This document shows, piece after piece, positions 27,754-36,024 of a stretch of DNA of 64,000 bases. The DNA lies in NCBI GenBank assembly GCA_024919175.1, contig CP103804.1:682001-746000 (forward strand). The letters are read 5' to 3'. A program made the translations under genes and the position numbers. Positions within the stretch are counted from its first letter, which is position 1, and each line of letters opens with the position of its first letter. This stretch comes from Clostridioides difficile (lineage in GTDB: Bacteria; Bacillota; Clostridia; Peptostreptococcales; Peptostreptococcaceae). The notes below the pieces were generated by a model. It was not told the origin of the DNA. It worked only from the letters and a program-made list of their open reading frames with translations, and did not search any database.

Positions 27754-27879
27754 AATAGATAACTTATGTAAGAACCGTAGGAACTACGGGGATAGCCTGT
27801 GGAGAATTAGTAAGACATATTTTAGTATGCAAAATTCTATGAAGCAGGAACCCTGTGACTTTAGTCATGGGAGGTTCAG
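27754..27879 (+). ncRNA. IStron right end: omega-RNA scaffold region and intron 3' splice site
   Basis: Non-coding 126 bases after tnpB. Contains hairpin CCGTAG-GAA-CTACGG (27775-27789), the subterminal hairpin repeat (27854-27869) and the terminal GGTTCAG. In TnpB systems the omega-RNA spans this region and its guide is the next 16-20 bases of flanking DNA, here galU exon 2 from 27880. ATGTAAGAACCGTA (27766-27779) is the exact complement of 26485-26498. RNA ends not determinable from sequence. Confidence 0.7.
27854..27869 (+). repeat. Right subterminal hairpin repeat of the IStron
   Basis: Second copy of TGTGACTTTAGTCATG, 10 bases from the element's right end; identical to the left copy at 26035-26050. 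Confidence 0.75.
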
Positions 27880-28635
27880 AAATCTGTAGAGTTAGAACTC
27901 GACCTAGAAAAAAAGGGTAAAAAAGAGTTGTTAGAAATAGTACAAAACATATCTAACATGATTAATATACATTATATAAGACAGAAAGAACCTAAAGGAC
28001 TGGGAGATGCGATTTATTGTGCTAGACATTTTATAGGTGATGAGCCTTTTGCTGTAATGCTAGGAGATGATATTGTAGATAATGATGTACCTTGTTTAAA
28101 ACAATTAACAGATGCGTACGAAGAATATAGGACTACAATATTAGGTGTGCAAAAAGTGAATCCAGAGGATACTAATAAATATGGTATAATAGAAGCTAAA
28201 AATATAGAGGGTAGAGTTTATAAAGTAAAAGATATGGTGGAAAAACCAGAATCAGGAAAGGCACCTTCAAATATAGCTATTTTAGGCAGGTATATAATAA
28301 CTCCTGAAATATTTGACATTCTCAAGGATTTACCACCAGGCAAAGGTGGAGAAGTACAACTTACAGATGCTTTAAAAGTATTATCTAAAAAGGAAGCCAT
28401 GTATGCATATAACTTTGAAGGTAAGAGATATGATGTTGGTGATAAATTAGGATTTTTAGAAGCAACTGTTGATTTTGCTCTAAAGAAAGAAGACCTTAAG
28501 GAAGATTTCATTAAGTATCTAAGACATGTCTGCAATGAATTTGATAAAGATGACAATGTGTTATACAATAATACAAATGAAGAAATAGATTCAGATAATA
28601 TTTGCGAAATTAAAGAACTCGAAATTCAAAAATAA
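27880..28635 (+). CDS. galU: UTP-glucose-1-phosphate uridylyltransferase GalU, exon 2
   Basis: Continues the GalU frame from Lys71 (AAA at 27880-27882; KSVELELDLEKKGKKELLEI). Conserved substrate motifs are present: RQKEPKGLGDAIYCAR, VMLGDDIV, VEKPESGKAPSNIAILGRYI and GKRYDVGDKLGFLEA. Exons together encode 321 residues, slightly longer than usual (about 290) owing to a hydrophilic C-terminal tail. No start or SD suits independent translation of this part, so expression depends on intron splicing. The reading frame is clean, implying selection for function. Confidence 0.95.
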   Translation, partial: KSVELELDLEKKGKKELLEIVQNISNMINIHYIRQKEPKGLGDAIYCARHFIGDEPFAVMLGDDIVDNDVPCLKQLTDAYEEYRTTILGVQKVNPEDTNKYGIIEAKNIEGRVYKVKDMVEKPESGKAPSNIAILGRYIITPEIFDILKDLPPGKGGEVQLTDALKVLSKKEAMYAYNFEGKRYDVGDKLGFLEATVDFALKKEDLKEDFIKYLRHVCNEFDKDDNVLYNNTNEEIDSDNICEIKELEIQK

Positions 28636-28654
28636 TTAGGAAAGGTGATGTAGT

Positions 28655-28768
28655 GTGGCAAAATCAGGTCAAAAAAAGATTAATAGAATAATAGCTGTTG
28701 GGATTGTAGGTGTTCTTGTATTAACAAGTATAACAGCTGTTTTAAGCATGATTGCAGCTATGTTATAG
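28655..28768 (+). CDS. Small DUF4044-type membrane protein
   Basis: 37-residue protein, GTG start with SD aaaggtgat, 19 bp after galU. Basic N-terminus (AKSGQKKINR) then one hydrophobic helix (RIIAVGIVGVLVLTSITAVL) and a short end. Matches my recollection of the DUF4044 family in Bacillota; function unknown. Probably cotranscribed with galU and ended by the strong terminator just after it. Confidence 0.75.
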   Translation: MAKSGQKKINRIIAVGIVGVLVLTSITAVLSMIAAML

Positions 28769-28800
28769 AAACAAATAACTACTGTAGTATACATAAATAT

Positions 28801-28862
28801 AAAAACCATATATAACTTGATGTAGTTAAAAATCTACAGAATTCTAGTTATATATGGTTTTT
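28801..28862 (+). terminator. Strong terminator after the galU unit
   Basis: AAAACCATATATAACT pairs perfectly with AGTTATATATGGTTTT; a smaller TGTAG/CTACA stem sits in the loop; a T run follows. Confidence 0.9.
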
Positions 28863-29158
28863 AGAATTTATAAAGATAAAAAATAATTTTTATAACAGTT
28901 GCATATTTTAAGGGAAAATATTATTATAAGATATAAATATAGTGATAAATTTATAGAAACGTGCTAAGATTGGACTTGAGATATAATAAATATAATGGAT
29001 AATATGAATAATAGTGTTTTAAATTTTATTTATTGACCATAATGTATAAATAGTGATATTATTAGACTTAACTGTTTGAATAAAACTTTTCTTTTTCATG
29101 CCTTCAATTTCCAAAAAAAGTATGTATATAAATGAATATATAGATGAGGAGGATTTTT
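28863..29158 (+). other. AT-rich leader upstream of rho
   Basis: About 300 bases without a coding region. No convincing promoter pair or riboswitch seen; long leaders with autogenous control are common before rho, but nothing specific can be recognised here. Confidence 0.4.
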
Positions 29159-30763
29159 TTGATTTTAGATGATAAAGTATTAGAAGGATTGGGTAGTAAA
29201 ACATTAGTTGAACTACGAGAAATAGCAAAAGAATTAAAAATAAAATCAATTACTACATATAAGAAAAATGAGCTAATTGAGATTATAAATTCTAAGAGCA
29301 AGAATGAAGTAAAAATAAATGATATTAAAGTAAATGAAGAAATTAAAGATAAGAATGAAAATATAAAAGAAGACATAAAAAATAGAAAAGAAAATATAGA
29401 GAGCGAAAGCACAGAAAAAGAAGTTGAATATAAGAGCCCTGCCAAATCATATAACAAAAAAGAAATAGATAATCAAAATATTTCCCAAAGCCAAGATAAC
29501 AGAAACCAAAAAAATGATTATAATAAGACATCAAATACAAATGATTACAATAAGGCATCAAATACATGTAATAGAATGGTCAGAAATAATAATAAAAACT
29601 ATTATATGCCTAAACAAGTTGATGAATCTAAGATAGTAGATGAATTTAACACATCAAAGGAAGACGAAGTAGTTGGTGTACTTGAGATTTTACCAGATGG
29701 ATTTGGTTTTTTAAGAGGCTCAAATTATTTATCTACTGAAGGAGATGTTTATGTTTCGCCATCTCAAATAAGAAGATTTAATATGAAAACAGGAGATAAG
29801 ATTAAGGGTATAACTAGACATCCAAAAAGTGGAGAAAAGTTTAGAGCACTTTTATATGTTCAAAAGATAAATGACGAGAACCCTGATACAGCTATACAAA
29901 GAAATGCATTTGAGACATTGACACCAATCTTTCCAGAAGAACGACTTACACTGGAAACAAATAGAAATGAAATAGCTACAAGGATTATAGATTTAATTTC
30001 TCCTATAGGTAAAGGACAAAGAGGATTGATAGTTGCACCTCCAAAAGCTGGGAAAACAGTTCTTTTAAAAAGTGTCGCAAACAGTATAGCTAAAAACCAC
30101 CCAAATGTTGAACTTATAGTCCTTCTTATAGATGAAAGACCAGAGGAAGTTACTGATATGAAGGAATCTATTGAAGGAGATGTTATATATTCTACTTTTG
30201 ACCAAGTATCAAGCCATCATGTTAAGGTTGCAGAAATGGTATTAAATAGAGCTCAAAGACTAGTTGAACATGGTAAAGATGTAGTAATCTTGCTAGACAG
30301 TATAACTAGACTTGCAAGAGCATATAACCTTACAATATCTCCTACAGGTAGAACTTTATCTGGAGGTATTGACCCTGGTGCACTTCATGGACCTAAAAAA
30401 TTCTTTGGAGCTGCTAGAAATATAAGACAAGGTGGTTCTTTGACAATACTAGGAACAGCATTAGTTGAAACTGGTTCTAGAATGGATGATGTAATTTTCG
30501 AGGAATTTAAAGGTACAGGAAATATGGAATTACATTTAGATAGAAAATTAGCTGAAAAAAGGATATTCCCTGCAATTGATATTTATAAATCTGGGACAAG
30601 AAGAGATGACCTATTGCTTGATGATGAAGAAAAAACAGCTCTTTGGAGATTAAGAAGAGAAATGAGTAATAATTCAGTGATGGAAATCACAGATAAAGTC
30701 ATTGAACTTATAAAAAGAACTAAAGACAATAAGGAATTTGTAAAGTCGATAAAGAGTTTGTAA
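29159..30763 (+). CDS. rho: Transcription termination factor Rho with an Asn-rich insertion
   Basis: Hexameric RNA-dependent ATPase. N-terminal helical domain (VLEGLGSKTLVELREIAKEL), an Asn/Lys/Gln/Ser-rich insertion (about residues 65-160), the CSD RNA-binding domain (VGVLEILPDGFGFLRG), and the RecA-like core with Walker A APPKAGKT starting near residue 293. The TTG at 29159 is chosen over the ATG at 29144 because that ATG is inside the SD (gatgaggagg). The insertion contains a tandem NDYNKTSNT/NDYNKASNT repeat (29513-29566). Total 534 residues versus about 420 in E. coli. Confidence 0.97.
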   Translation: MILDDKVLEGLGSKTLVELREIAKELKIKSITTYKKNELIEIINSKSKNEVKINDIKVNEEIKDKNENIKEDIKNRKENIESESTEKEVEYKSPAKSYNKKEIDNQNISQSQDNRNQKNDYNKTSNTNDYNKASNTCNRMVRNNNKNYYMPKQVDESKIVDEFNTSKEDEVVGVLEILPDGFGFLRGSNYLSTEGDVYVSPSQIRRFNMKTGDKIKGITRHPKSGEKFRALLYVQKINDENPDTAIQRNAFETLTPIFPEERLTLETNRNEIATRIIDLISPIGKGQRGLIVAPPKAGKTVLLKSVANSIAKNHPNVELIVLLIDERPEEVTDMKESIEGDVIYSTFDQVSSHHVKVAEMVLNRAQRLVEHGKDVVILLDSITRLARAYNLTISPTGRTLSGGIDPGALHGPKKFFGAARNIRQGGSLTILGTALVETGSRMDDVIFEEFKGTGNMELHLDRKLAEKRIFPAIDIYKSGTRRDDLLLDDEEKTALWRLRREMSNNSVMEITDKVIELIKRTKDNKEFVKSIKSL

Positions 30764-30914
30764 AATCAAGAAATAATTGTAAATATAGATTATGTGAAGT
30801 AATATAAAAATCACTTGAATGGCATAGTAAGTTGTGCTATAATAATGTAGTTGATAATGTAAAAAGAAAGTTAATATAATTAATTTTTTTAAATAAAGAG
30901 AAGAGGTGACTATA

Positions 30915-31115
30915 ATGCAAAAGGAAATACAACCAAAATACAATCCAGTTGAAGTGCGTTGTGCTTGTGGGAACACATTTGCTGCTGGTTCAACTAAGGA
31001 CGAAATAAAAGTTGAAATATGTTCAGAGTGCCATCCATTCTATACAGGAAAACAAAAGAACATAGAAAAAGGTGGAAGAATCGACAAATTCAAAAAAAGA
31101 TTCAAAATGGACTAA
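30915..31115 (+). CDS. rpmE: 50S ribosomal protein L31 (zinc form)
   Basis: 66-residue ribosomal protein L31, primary zinc-binding type: CACGNTF (two Cys) and CSECHPFYTG (two Cys). ATG at 30915 follows SD gaggtga; the GTG at 30906 is part of the SD. Terminator downstream. Confidence 0.96.
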   Translation: MQKEIQPKYNPVEVRCACGNTFAAGSTKDEIKVEICSECHPFYTGKQKNIEKGGRIDKFKKRFKMD

Positions 31116-31128
31116 TTTTTATAAAAGT

Positions 31129-31157
31129 GGAGTTGGAGGAAGCCAACTCCTATTTTA
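31129..31157 (+). terminator. Terminator after rpmE
   Basis: GGAGTTGG/CCAACTCC stem with a 6-base loop followed by a T-rich tract. Confidence 0.8.
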
Positions 31158-31259
31158 TTACAAAAAAAGATTCATATTCTACTTTAAATTGTCTTTTTGT
31201 ATTATAATAATAAATATGTTAAATCAAGTATTTAAAATGCAATTGAATGAGGTGAGTGG

Positions 31260-32153
31260 ATGGGAAAACAATCTGTGGGTGGTCAAGCCGTTATTGAAGG
31301 CGTAATGATGCAATCAAAAGATAAAAGAGCTGTAGCTGTTAGAAAAAGTGACGGAGAAATAGCCTTAAAAGAAGATAGAATAAAAAGTTGGGTAAGAGAT
31401 AAGAATATAGATAAGATACCTTTTATTAGAGGTTCTTTTGTTATGATAGATACAATGATTCAAGGAATAAAGAGTTTGAATTTTTCTTCAGAGTTCTTTA
31501 TGGAAGAAGCTGAAGAGGATAAATTTGATTTATTTATGAAGAAGATTTTTAAAGACAAGGCAAATGATATACTTATAGTATTTTCCTTGGTTATAGCGAT
31601 GATACTTTCAGCTGGATTATTTATTTTTATACCTACACTAGTAGGAGGGGCTTTTTCTAAGGTAATACCTAGTGATTTTATGCTCAATTTAATAGAAGGT
31701 ATTATAAGGATAGTTATATTATTTGCATATATAGTATTAATCTCTAGAAGTAAGGATATAGAAAGAGTATTTCAATATCATGGTGCAGAGCATAAATCTA
31801 TATATTGTTATGAAAATAATTTGGAGCTTACAGTAGAAAATGCTAGAAAATTTAAGAGACTTCATCCTAGATGTGGTACAAATTTTTTATTTATAGTTAT
31901 GGCTGTATCAATAATATTGTTTGCATTTTTTGGTTGGCCAAATCCAATAATTAGAATATTTATGAGAATTATATGTGTTCCTATAGTAGCAGGATTATCT
32001 TATGAAGTAATTAGAATTCTTGGAAAATATGACAATGGATTTACGAAGATTATTGCATATCCAGGTATGATGTTGCAATACTTTACGACTAAAGAGCCTG
32101 ATGATGAGCAGCTAGAAGTAGCTTTGGAAGCATTAAAGGCAGTAGTAGATTAA
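31260..32153 (+). CDS. DUF1385 membrane protein (YqhQ-like)
   Basis: 297-residue protein of the DUF1385/YqhQ family. N-terminal SVGGQAVIEGVMMQSKDKRAVAVR, four or five membrane helices, and a conserved cytosolic motif rich in possible metal ligands: YHGAEHKSIYCYEN and RLHPRCGTNFLF. Lies between rpmE and prmC-prfA as in many clostridia. Molecular function not established. ATG 31260 follows SD gaggtgag. Confidence 0.85.
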   Translation: MGKQSVGGQAVIEGVMMQSKDKRAVAVRKSDGEIALKEDRIKSWVRDKNIDKIPFIRGSFVMIDTMIQGIKSLNFSSEFFMEEAEEDKFDLFMKKIFKDKANDILIVFSLVIAMILSAGLFIFIPTLVGGAFSKVIPSDFMLNLIEGIIRIVILFAYIVLISRSKDIERVFQYHGAEHKSIYCYENNLELTVENARKFKRLHPRCGTNFLFIVMAVSIILFAFFGWPNPIIRIFMRIICVPIVAGLSYEVIRILGKYDNGFTKIIAYPGMMLQYFTTKEPDDEQLEVALEALKAVVD

Positions 32154-32170
32154 AGAAAAGGGTATTTATT

Positions 32171-33022
32171 ATGACGATAAAAGATATAATTATTAAATAT
32201 TCAGAGGAATTTAAAGATATAAGTGATACTCCAAGACTAGATACAGAATTGTTATTACAAAAAGTATTAGGTGATGTTGATAGATTGTATATTCACTTAA
32301 ATCTAAATAAAGAGTTAACTGAAGAACAGAAAATAAAATTTATAGGTTTTGCAGAAGAAAGAATAAATGGAAGACCAATAGCATATATAGTTGAAAAGAG
32401 AGAGTTCATGGGGCTAGATTTCTTTGTTAAGGAAGGCGTTTTAATCCCAAGACCAGATACAGAAACTTTAGTAGAAGAAATAATTGAAATATGTAAAGCT
32501 AGAAAAAATGTAAGCATACTAGATATAGGTACTGGTTCAGGTGCTATTACAGTCAGTTTAGCAAAGTACATTGAAAATTCTAATGTGACATCTTTTGATA
32601 TATCAGAAATAGCTCTAGAAATAGGAAAGAAAAATGCTATTATAAATGAAGTTGATAAAAAAATAGAGTATATCAAATCGGATTTATTTACAGCATTAAA
32701 TGATAGTGATATAAAATTTGATATTATAGTTTCAAATCCACCATATATAAAAAAGCAAGATATAGAAACATTACACACACAAGTTAAGGATTATGAGCCA
32801 TATAATGCACTTGAGGGTGGAGAAGATGGATTGGATTTTTATAGAAAAATAACAGAACAAGGAAAGAAATATTTAAATGAATGTGGAATATTAGCATATG
32901 AAGTTGGTCATAATCAAGCTGAAGATGTAATTAATATTATGAAAAGTAATGGATATAAAAAAATATATACAAAGAAGGATATACAAGGCATTGATAGAGT
33001 TGTTATAGGCTACAATATATGA
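32171..33022 (+). CDS. prmC: Release factor glutamine methyltransferase PrmC
   Basis: 283-residue SAM-dependent methyltransferase that modifies the GGQ glutamine of RF1 and RF2. N-terminal helical domain, SAM site ILDIGTGSGAITVSLA, and catalytic NPPY motif (VSNPPYIKKQD). The next gene encodes its substrate RF1. Standard length. Confidence 0.96.
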   Translation: MTIKDIIIKYSEEFKDISDTPRLDTELLLQKVLGDVDRLYIHLNLNKELTEEQKIKFIGFAEERINGRPIAYIVEKREFMGLDFFVKEGVLIPRPDTETLVEEIIEICKARKNVSILDIGTGSGAITVSLAKYIENSNVTSFDISEIALEIGKKNAIINEVDKKIEYIKSDLFTALNDSDIKFDIIVSNPPYIKKQDIETLHTQVKDYEPYNALEGGEDGLDFYRKITEQGKKYLNECGILAYEVGHNQAEDVINIMKSNGYKKIYTKKDIQGIDRVVIGYNI

Positions 33023-33065
33023 TATAATCAACAATTGATATGTTACATTTAATCGAGGTGAAAGT

Positions 33066-34130
33066 ATGTTAAAAAAATTAGAGGTATTGGAAGATACATA
33101 TAAAGACTTAAGTGAAAAAATAGGTGATCCTGATGTAATAAATAATCAAAAAGTTTGGCAAAAGTATATAAAAGAACATGCTGACTTAGAACCTATTGTT
33201 ATGAAATACAGAGAGTATAAAAGCGTTTTAGATAGCATAAAGGAATCAAAGGAAATTTTACAAGAAGAGTCAGATGAGGAATTAAGAGAATTAGCTAAAA
33301 TGGAACTATCTGAAATGGAAGAAAAAGTAGAACCAATAGAAGATGAAATAAAAATATTACTATTGCCTAAAGACCCTAATGATGATAAGAATGTTATAGT
33401 TGAAATTAGAGGAGGAGCTGGAGGAGATGAAGCAGCTCTATTTGCAGGCGATTTATTTAGAATGTATTCAAGATATGCTGAGAGAAGAAGATGGAAAATA
33501 GAATTATTAAGTGCCAGTGATACTGGAGTGGGTGGATATAAAGAAGTGTCTTTTATGATAAAAGGTAAAGGAGCTTACTCAAGATTAAAGTATGAATCTG
33601 GAGTTCATAGAGTTCAAAGAATACCATCAACTGAATCTGGTGGAAGAATACACACATCAACTTCTACTGTTGCAGTATTGCCAGAAGTTGAAGATGTAGA
33701 AGTTGACATAAATCCAAATGATTTGAGAATAGATGTTTTCCGTTCTTCAGGGAATGGTGGGCAAAGTGTCAATACTACTGACTCTGCTGTTAGGGTAACG
33801 CACATACCTACAGGTGAAGTAGTATCTTGCCAAGATGGAAAATCACAATTAAAAAATAAAGAGCAAGCTTTAAAAATATTAAAAGCGAGACTTTACGATA
33901 AAGCCTTGGCAGAACAACACAAAGATATAGCAGCGGAAAGAAAAAGCCAAGTCGGAACTGGTGACAGATCAGAAAGAATAAGAACATATAATTTCCCTCA
34001 AGGTAGAATAAGTGACCATAGAATAAACTTAACTTTATATAAGCTAGATGCATTCTTAGATGGAGATATAGATGAAATGATAGACGCTTTAATTACTGTT
34101 GACCAAACAGAAAAAATGACTGCAATATAA
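33066..34130 (+). CDS. prfA: Peptide chain release factor 1
   Basis: 354-residue RF1. Contains the GGQ catalytic motif (FRSSGNGGQSVNTTDSAVR) and the region PSTESGGRIHTST corresponding to the tripeptide anticodon area reading UAA/UAG. SD gaggtg before ATG. Followed by a terminator. Confidence 0.97.
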   Translation: MLKKLEVLEDTYKDLSEKIGDPDVINNQKVWQKYIKEHADLEPIVMKYREYKSVLDSIKESKEILQEESDEELRELAKMELSEMEEKVEPIEDEIKILLLPKDPNDDKNVIVEIRGGAGGDEAALFAGDLFRMYSRYAERRRWKIELLSASDTGVGGYKEVSFMIKGKGAYSRLKYESGVHRVQRIPSTESGGRIHTSTSTVAVLPEVEDVEVDINPNDLRIDVFRSSGNGGQSVNTTDSAVRVTHIPTGEVVSCQDGKSQLKNKEQALKILKARLYDKALAEQHKDIAAERKSQVGTGDRSERIRTYNFPQGRISDHRINLTLYKLDAFLDGDIDEMIDALITVDQTEKMTAI

Positions 34131-34145
34131 GGAATGTTTTAAAAG

Positions 34146-34192
34146 AGCTGTTTCTTTCTAGAAATTATTTTCTATTTTGAAACAGCTATTTT
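34146..34192 (+). terminator. Terminator after prfA
   Basis: AGCTGTTTC/GAAACAGCT stem with a 24-base loop and downstream T's. Confidence 0.75.
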
Positions 34193-34258
34193 GCATTTTA
34201 GGTCATGTTATCATATTCTACTGTATATAATTGTTATATACAAGTACAGGAGGGTTAT

Positions 34259-34939
34259 ATGATACTAAAAGTAACGATGATTGGACTTTTGGCAGGTGTT
34301 ATAGGGACAGGATTAGGAGGAGTTATATCAGCTATCTTCAAAAGAGAAGTTGACAAATACTTAAATTTCTTTATGGGATTATCTGGTGGAATAATGTTGG
34401 CTGTAGTAGTATTTGATTTGATGAAAGAATCTATGGATAAAATGGGAGTAATCAATACAGTCATATTTACATTTGTTGGAGCTCTCATAACTATGTACAT
34501 AAAAACAAGATTGGATGTATCTGGGAGTATGACATCTGGGTATCTTATATTCATAAGTATATTACTACATAATTTACCAGAGGGATTGGCTATTGGTTCT
34601 TCTTTTATGTCAACTGAAAGTTTAGGTATCACTCTTGCTATAGTAATAGGTCTACATAATATACCAGAAGGGTTAGCTATGGCATTAGGTCTGGTATGCA
34701 ATAAAATGAGGATGAGTAAAGTTATTTTATTTACAATAATAGCTGGATTACCTATGGGTCTAGGAAGTTTTTTAGGAGTTTATTTTGGAGGAGTATTTAC
34801 TTCTCTTATAGGTGTATTTCTTGCTACAGCAGGAGGTACAATGATGTATGTTGTATTGGAAGAAATTTTTCCACATTCAAAAAGTGTGTATTGTATAGTT
34901 GGTTTTTTGTTAGGTACAATAATTGTAAACTATATCTAA
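34259..34939 (+). CDS. ZIP-family divalent metal transporter
   Basis: 226-residue polytopic protein, about eight helices. Two metal-site motifs typical of ZIP carriers: HNLPEGLAIG and HNIPEGLAMALG. Likely takes up zinc or related divalent ions. ATG 34259 is preceded by SD caggagggt; an upstream ATG in frame at 34205 has none. Confidence 0.9.
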   Translation: MILKVTMIGLLAGVIGTGLGGVISAIFKREVDKYLNFFMGLSGGIMLAVVVFDLMKESMDKMGVINTVIFTFVGALITMYIKTRLDVSGSMTSGYLIFISILLHNLPEGLAIGSSFMSTESLGITLAIVIGLHNIPEGLAMALGLVCNKMRMSKVILFTIIAGLPMGLGSFLGVYFGGVFTSLIGVFLATAGGTMMYVVLEEIFPHSKSVYCIVGFLLGTIIVNYI

Positions 34940-34967
34940 AATTAAAATGAAAGCAGGCATACGAAAG

Positions 34968-36008
34968 ATGAAGACTATTATAAGTAATATTGATATAAAT
35001 AATATTGATTATGAGGAAATAAAAATACAAGCAAAACTTCTTAGAGAAGGTAAAACAGTTATTTTTCCAACTGAGACAGTATATGGATTAGGTGCAAATG
35101 CATTAGATGAAAATGCAGTAAAGAAGATTTATGAAGCTAAAGGAAGACCTAGTGATAATCCACTTATAGTCCATATTTATGAAAAAGAAGAAGTTTATGA
35201 TTTAGCTAAAGATATAAGTGATAAAGCTAAACTTGTTATGGAAAAGCTTTGGCCAGGGCCTATAACTATAATACTAAATAAAAAAGATATAATTCCATAT
35301 AGAACTAGTGGAGGGCTTGATACAGTTGCAATAAGAATGCCTTCTCATATTATTGCCAGGGCAATAATAAAAGAAGCAGGTATACCTATTGCAGCTCCTT
35401 CCGCAAATATATCAGGGAGACCATCTCCAACAAAAGCGAAACATGTATATGAAGAAATGAATGGAAGAGTTGCTGGAATAGTTTTAGGGGGAGATAGTAA
35501 CTTTGGACTGGAATCGACTGTATTAGACCTTACAGATGATACTCCTATGATATTAAGACCTGGAAGTATAACTAAAGAAGTCTTAGAAGAAATTCTTGGG
35601 GAAGTAGGGCTTGACCCATCATTAAGTAAAAAAGAAGATAATCAAAAAGCCAAGGCTCCAGGAATGAAATATAAACATTATTCACCAAATGCAGATGTAT
35701 ATATTATATCTGGCAAGAGAGAAAATGTAGCAACAAAGATTAATGATATGATAAAATCTAATAAAGAAAAAGGTCTAAAAACAGGTGTAATGTGTATTAG
35801 TAGAAATAAAGAATTTTATAATGGAGAAGTAATAGATTTGGGAAGTACTCTTGAGGAAGTAGCAAGTAATTTGTTTGATGCTCTCATAGAAATGGATAAA
35901 AAAGGTATGGATGTCATATATTCTGAGGAATTTCCTAAGAGTGGTGTTGGACAAGCAATTATGAATAGATTACTTAAGTCAGCAGGATATAAAGTAATAA
36001 AAGCTTAA
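34968..36008 (+). CDS. ywlC: Threonylcarbamoyl-AMP synthase (Sua5/YwlC)
   Basis: Makes threonylcarbamoyl-AMP for the t6A37 modification of tRNAs reading ANN codons. YrdC domain with FPTETVYGLGANAL, KGRPSDNPLIVH and APSANISGRPSPT; C-terminal Sua5 domain joined by the linker KAPGMKYKHYSPNA. Start uncertain: ATG 34968 begins at the family N-terminus, but ATG 34947 is in frame and neither has a strong SD. Order ywlC-ywlE-rpiB-upp resembles that of B. subtilis. Confidence 0.93.
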   Translation: MKTIISNIDINNIDYEEIKIQAKLLREGKTVIFPTETVYGLGANALDENAVKKIYEAKGRPSDNPLIVHIYEKEEVYDLAKDISDKAKLVMEKLWPGPITIILNKKDIIPYRTSGGLDTVAIRMPSHIIARAIIKEAGIPIAAPSANISGRPSPTKAKHVYEEMNGRVAGIVLGGDSNFGLESTVLDLTDDTPMILRPGSITKEVLEEILGEVGLDPSLSKKEDNQKAKAPGMKYKHYSPNADVYIISGKRENVATKINDMIKSNKEKGLKTGVMCISRNKEFYNGEVIDLGSTLEEVASNLFDALIEMDKKGMDVIYSEEFPKSGVGQAIMNRLLKSAGYKVIKA

Positions 36009-36024
36009 AAGGGAGTTGTGAAAT

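Larger units (their letters stand above)
26014..27879 (+). mobile_element. IStron (CdISt1-type: group I intron fused to IS605-family element) inserted in galU
   Basis: 1866-bp element inserted 3' of TTGAT (26009-26013), the target of CdISt1-type IStrons, with no target duplication. It begins TAAAAAATAG and ends GGTTCAG, with the terminal G expected for a group I intron. It carries the group I catalytic core near the left end, a short remnant of tlpA, an intact tnpB and a right end serving as both 3' splice site and omega-RNA source. Joining 26013 to 27880 restores GalU: IEDHFD then KSVELELDLEKKGKK. Boundaries are set by frame restoration plus family rules. Confidence 0.93.

Noticed and set aside
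26014..27879. Element as a CRISPR-Cas12 locus
   Set aside because: The nuclease is a small TnpB and no direct-repeat array or Cas1/Cas2 is present; the ends and target TTGAT fit an IStron.
29144..29158. ATG 29144 as the rho start
   Set aside because: It overlaps the SD gatgaggagg, and the family N-terminus fits the TTG at 29159.
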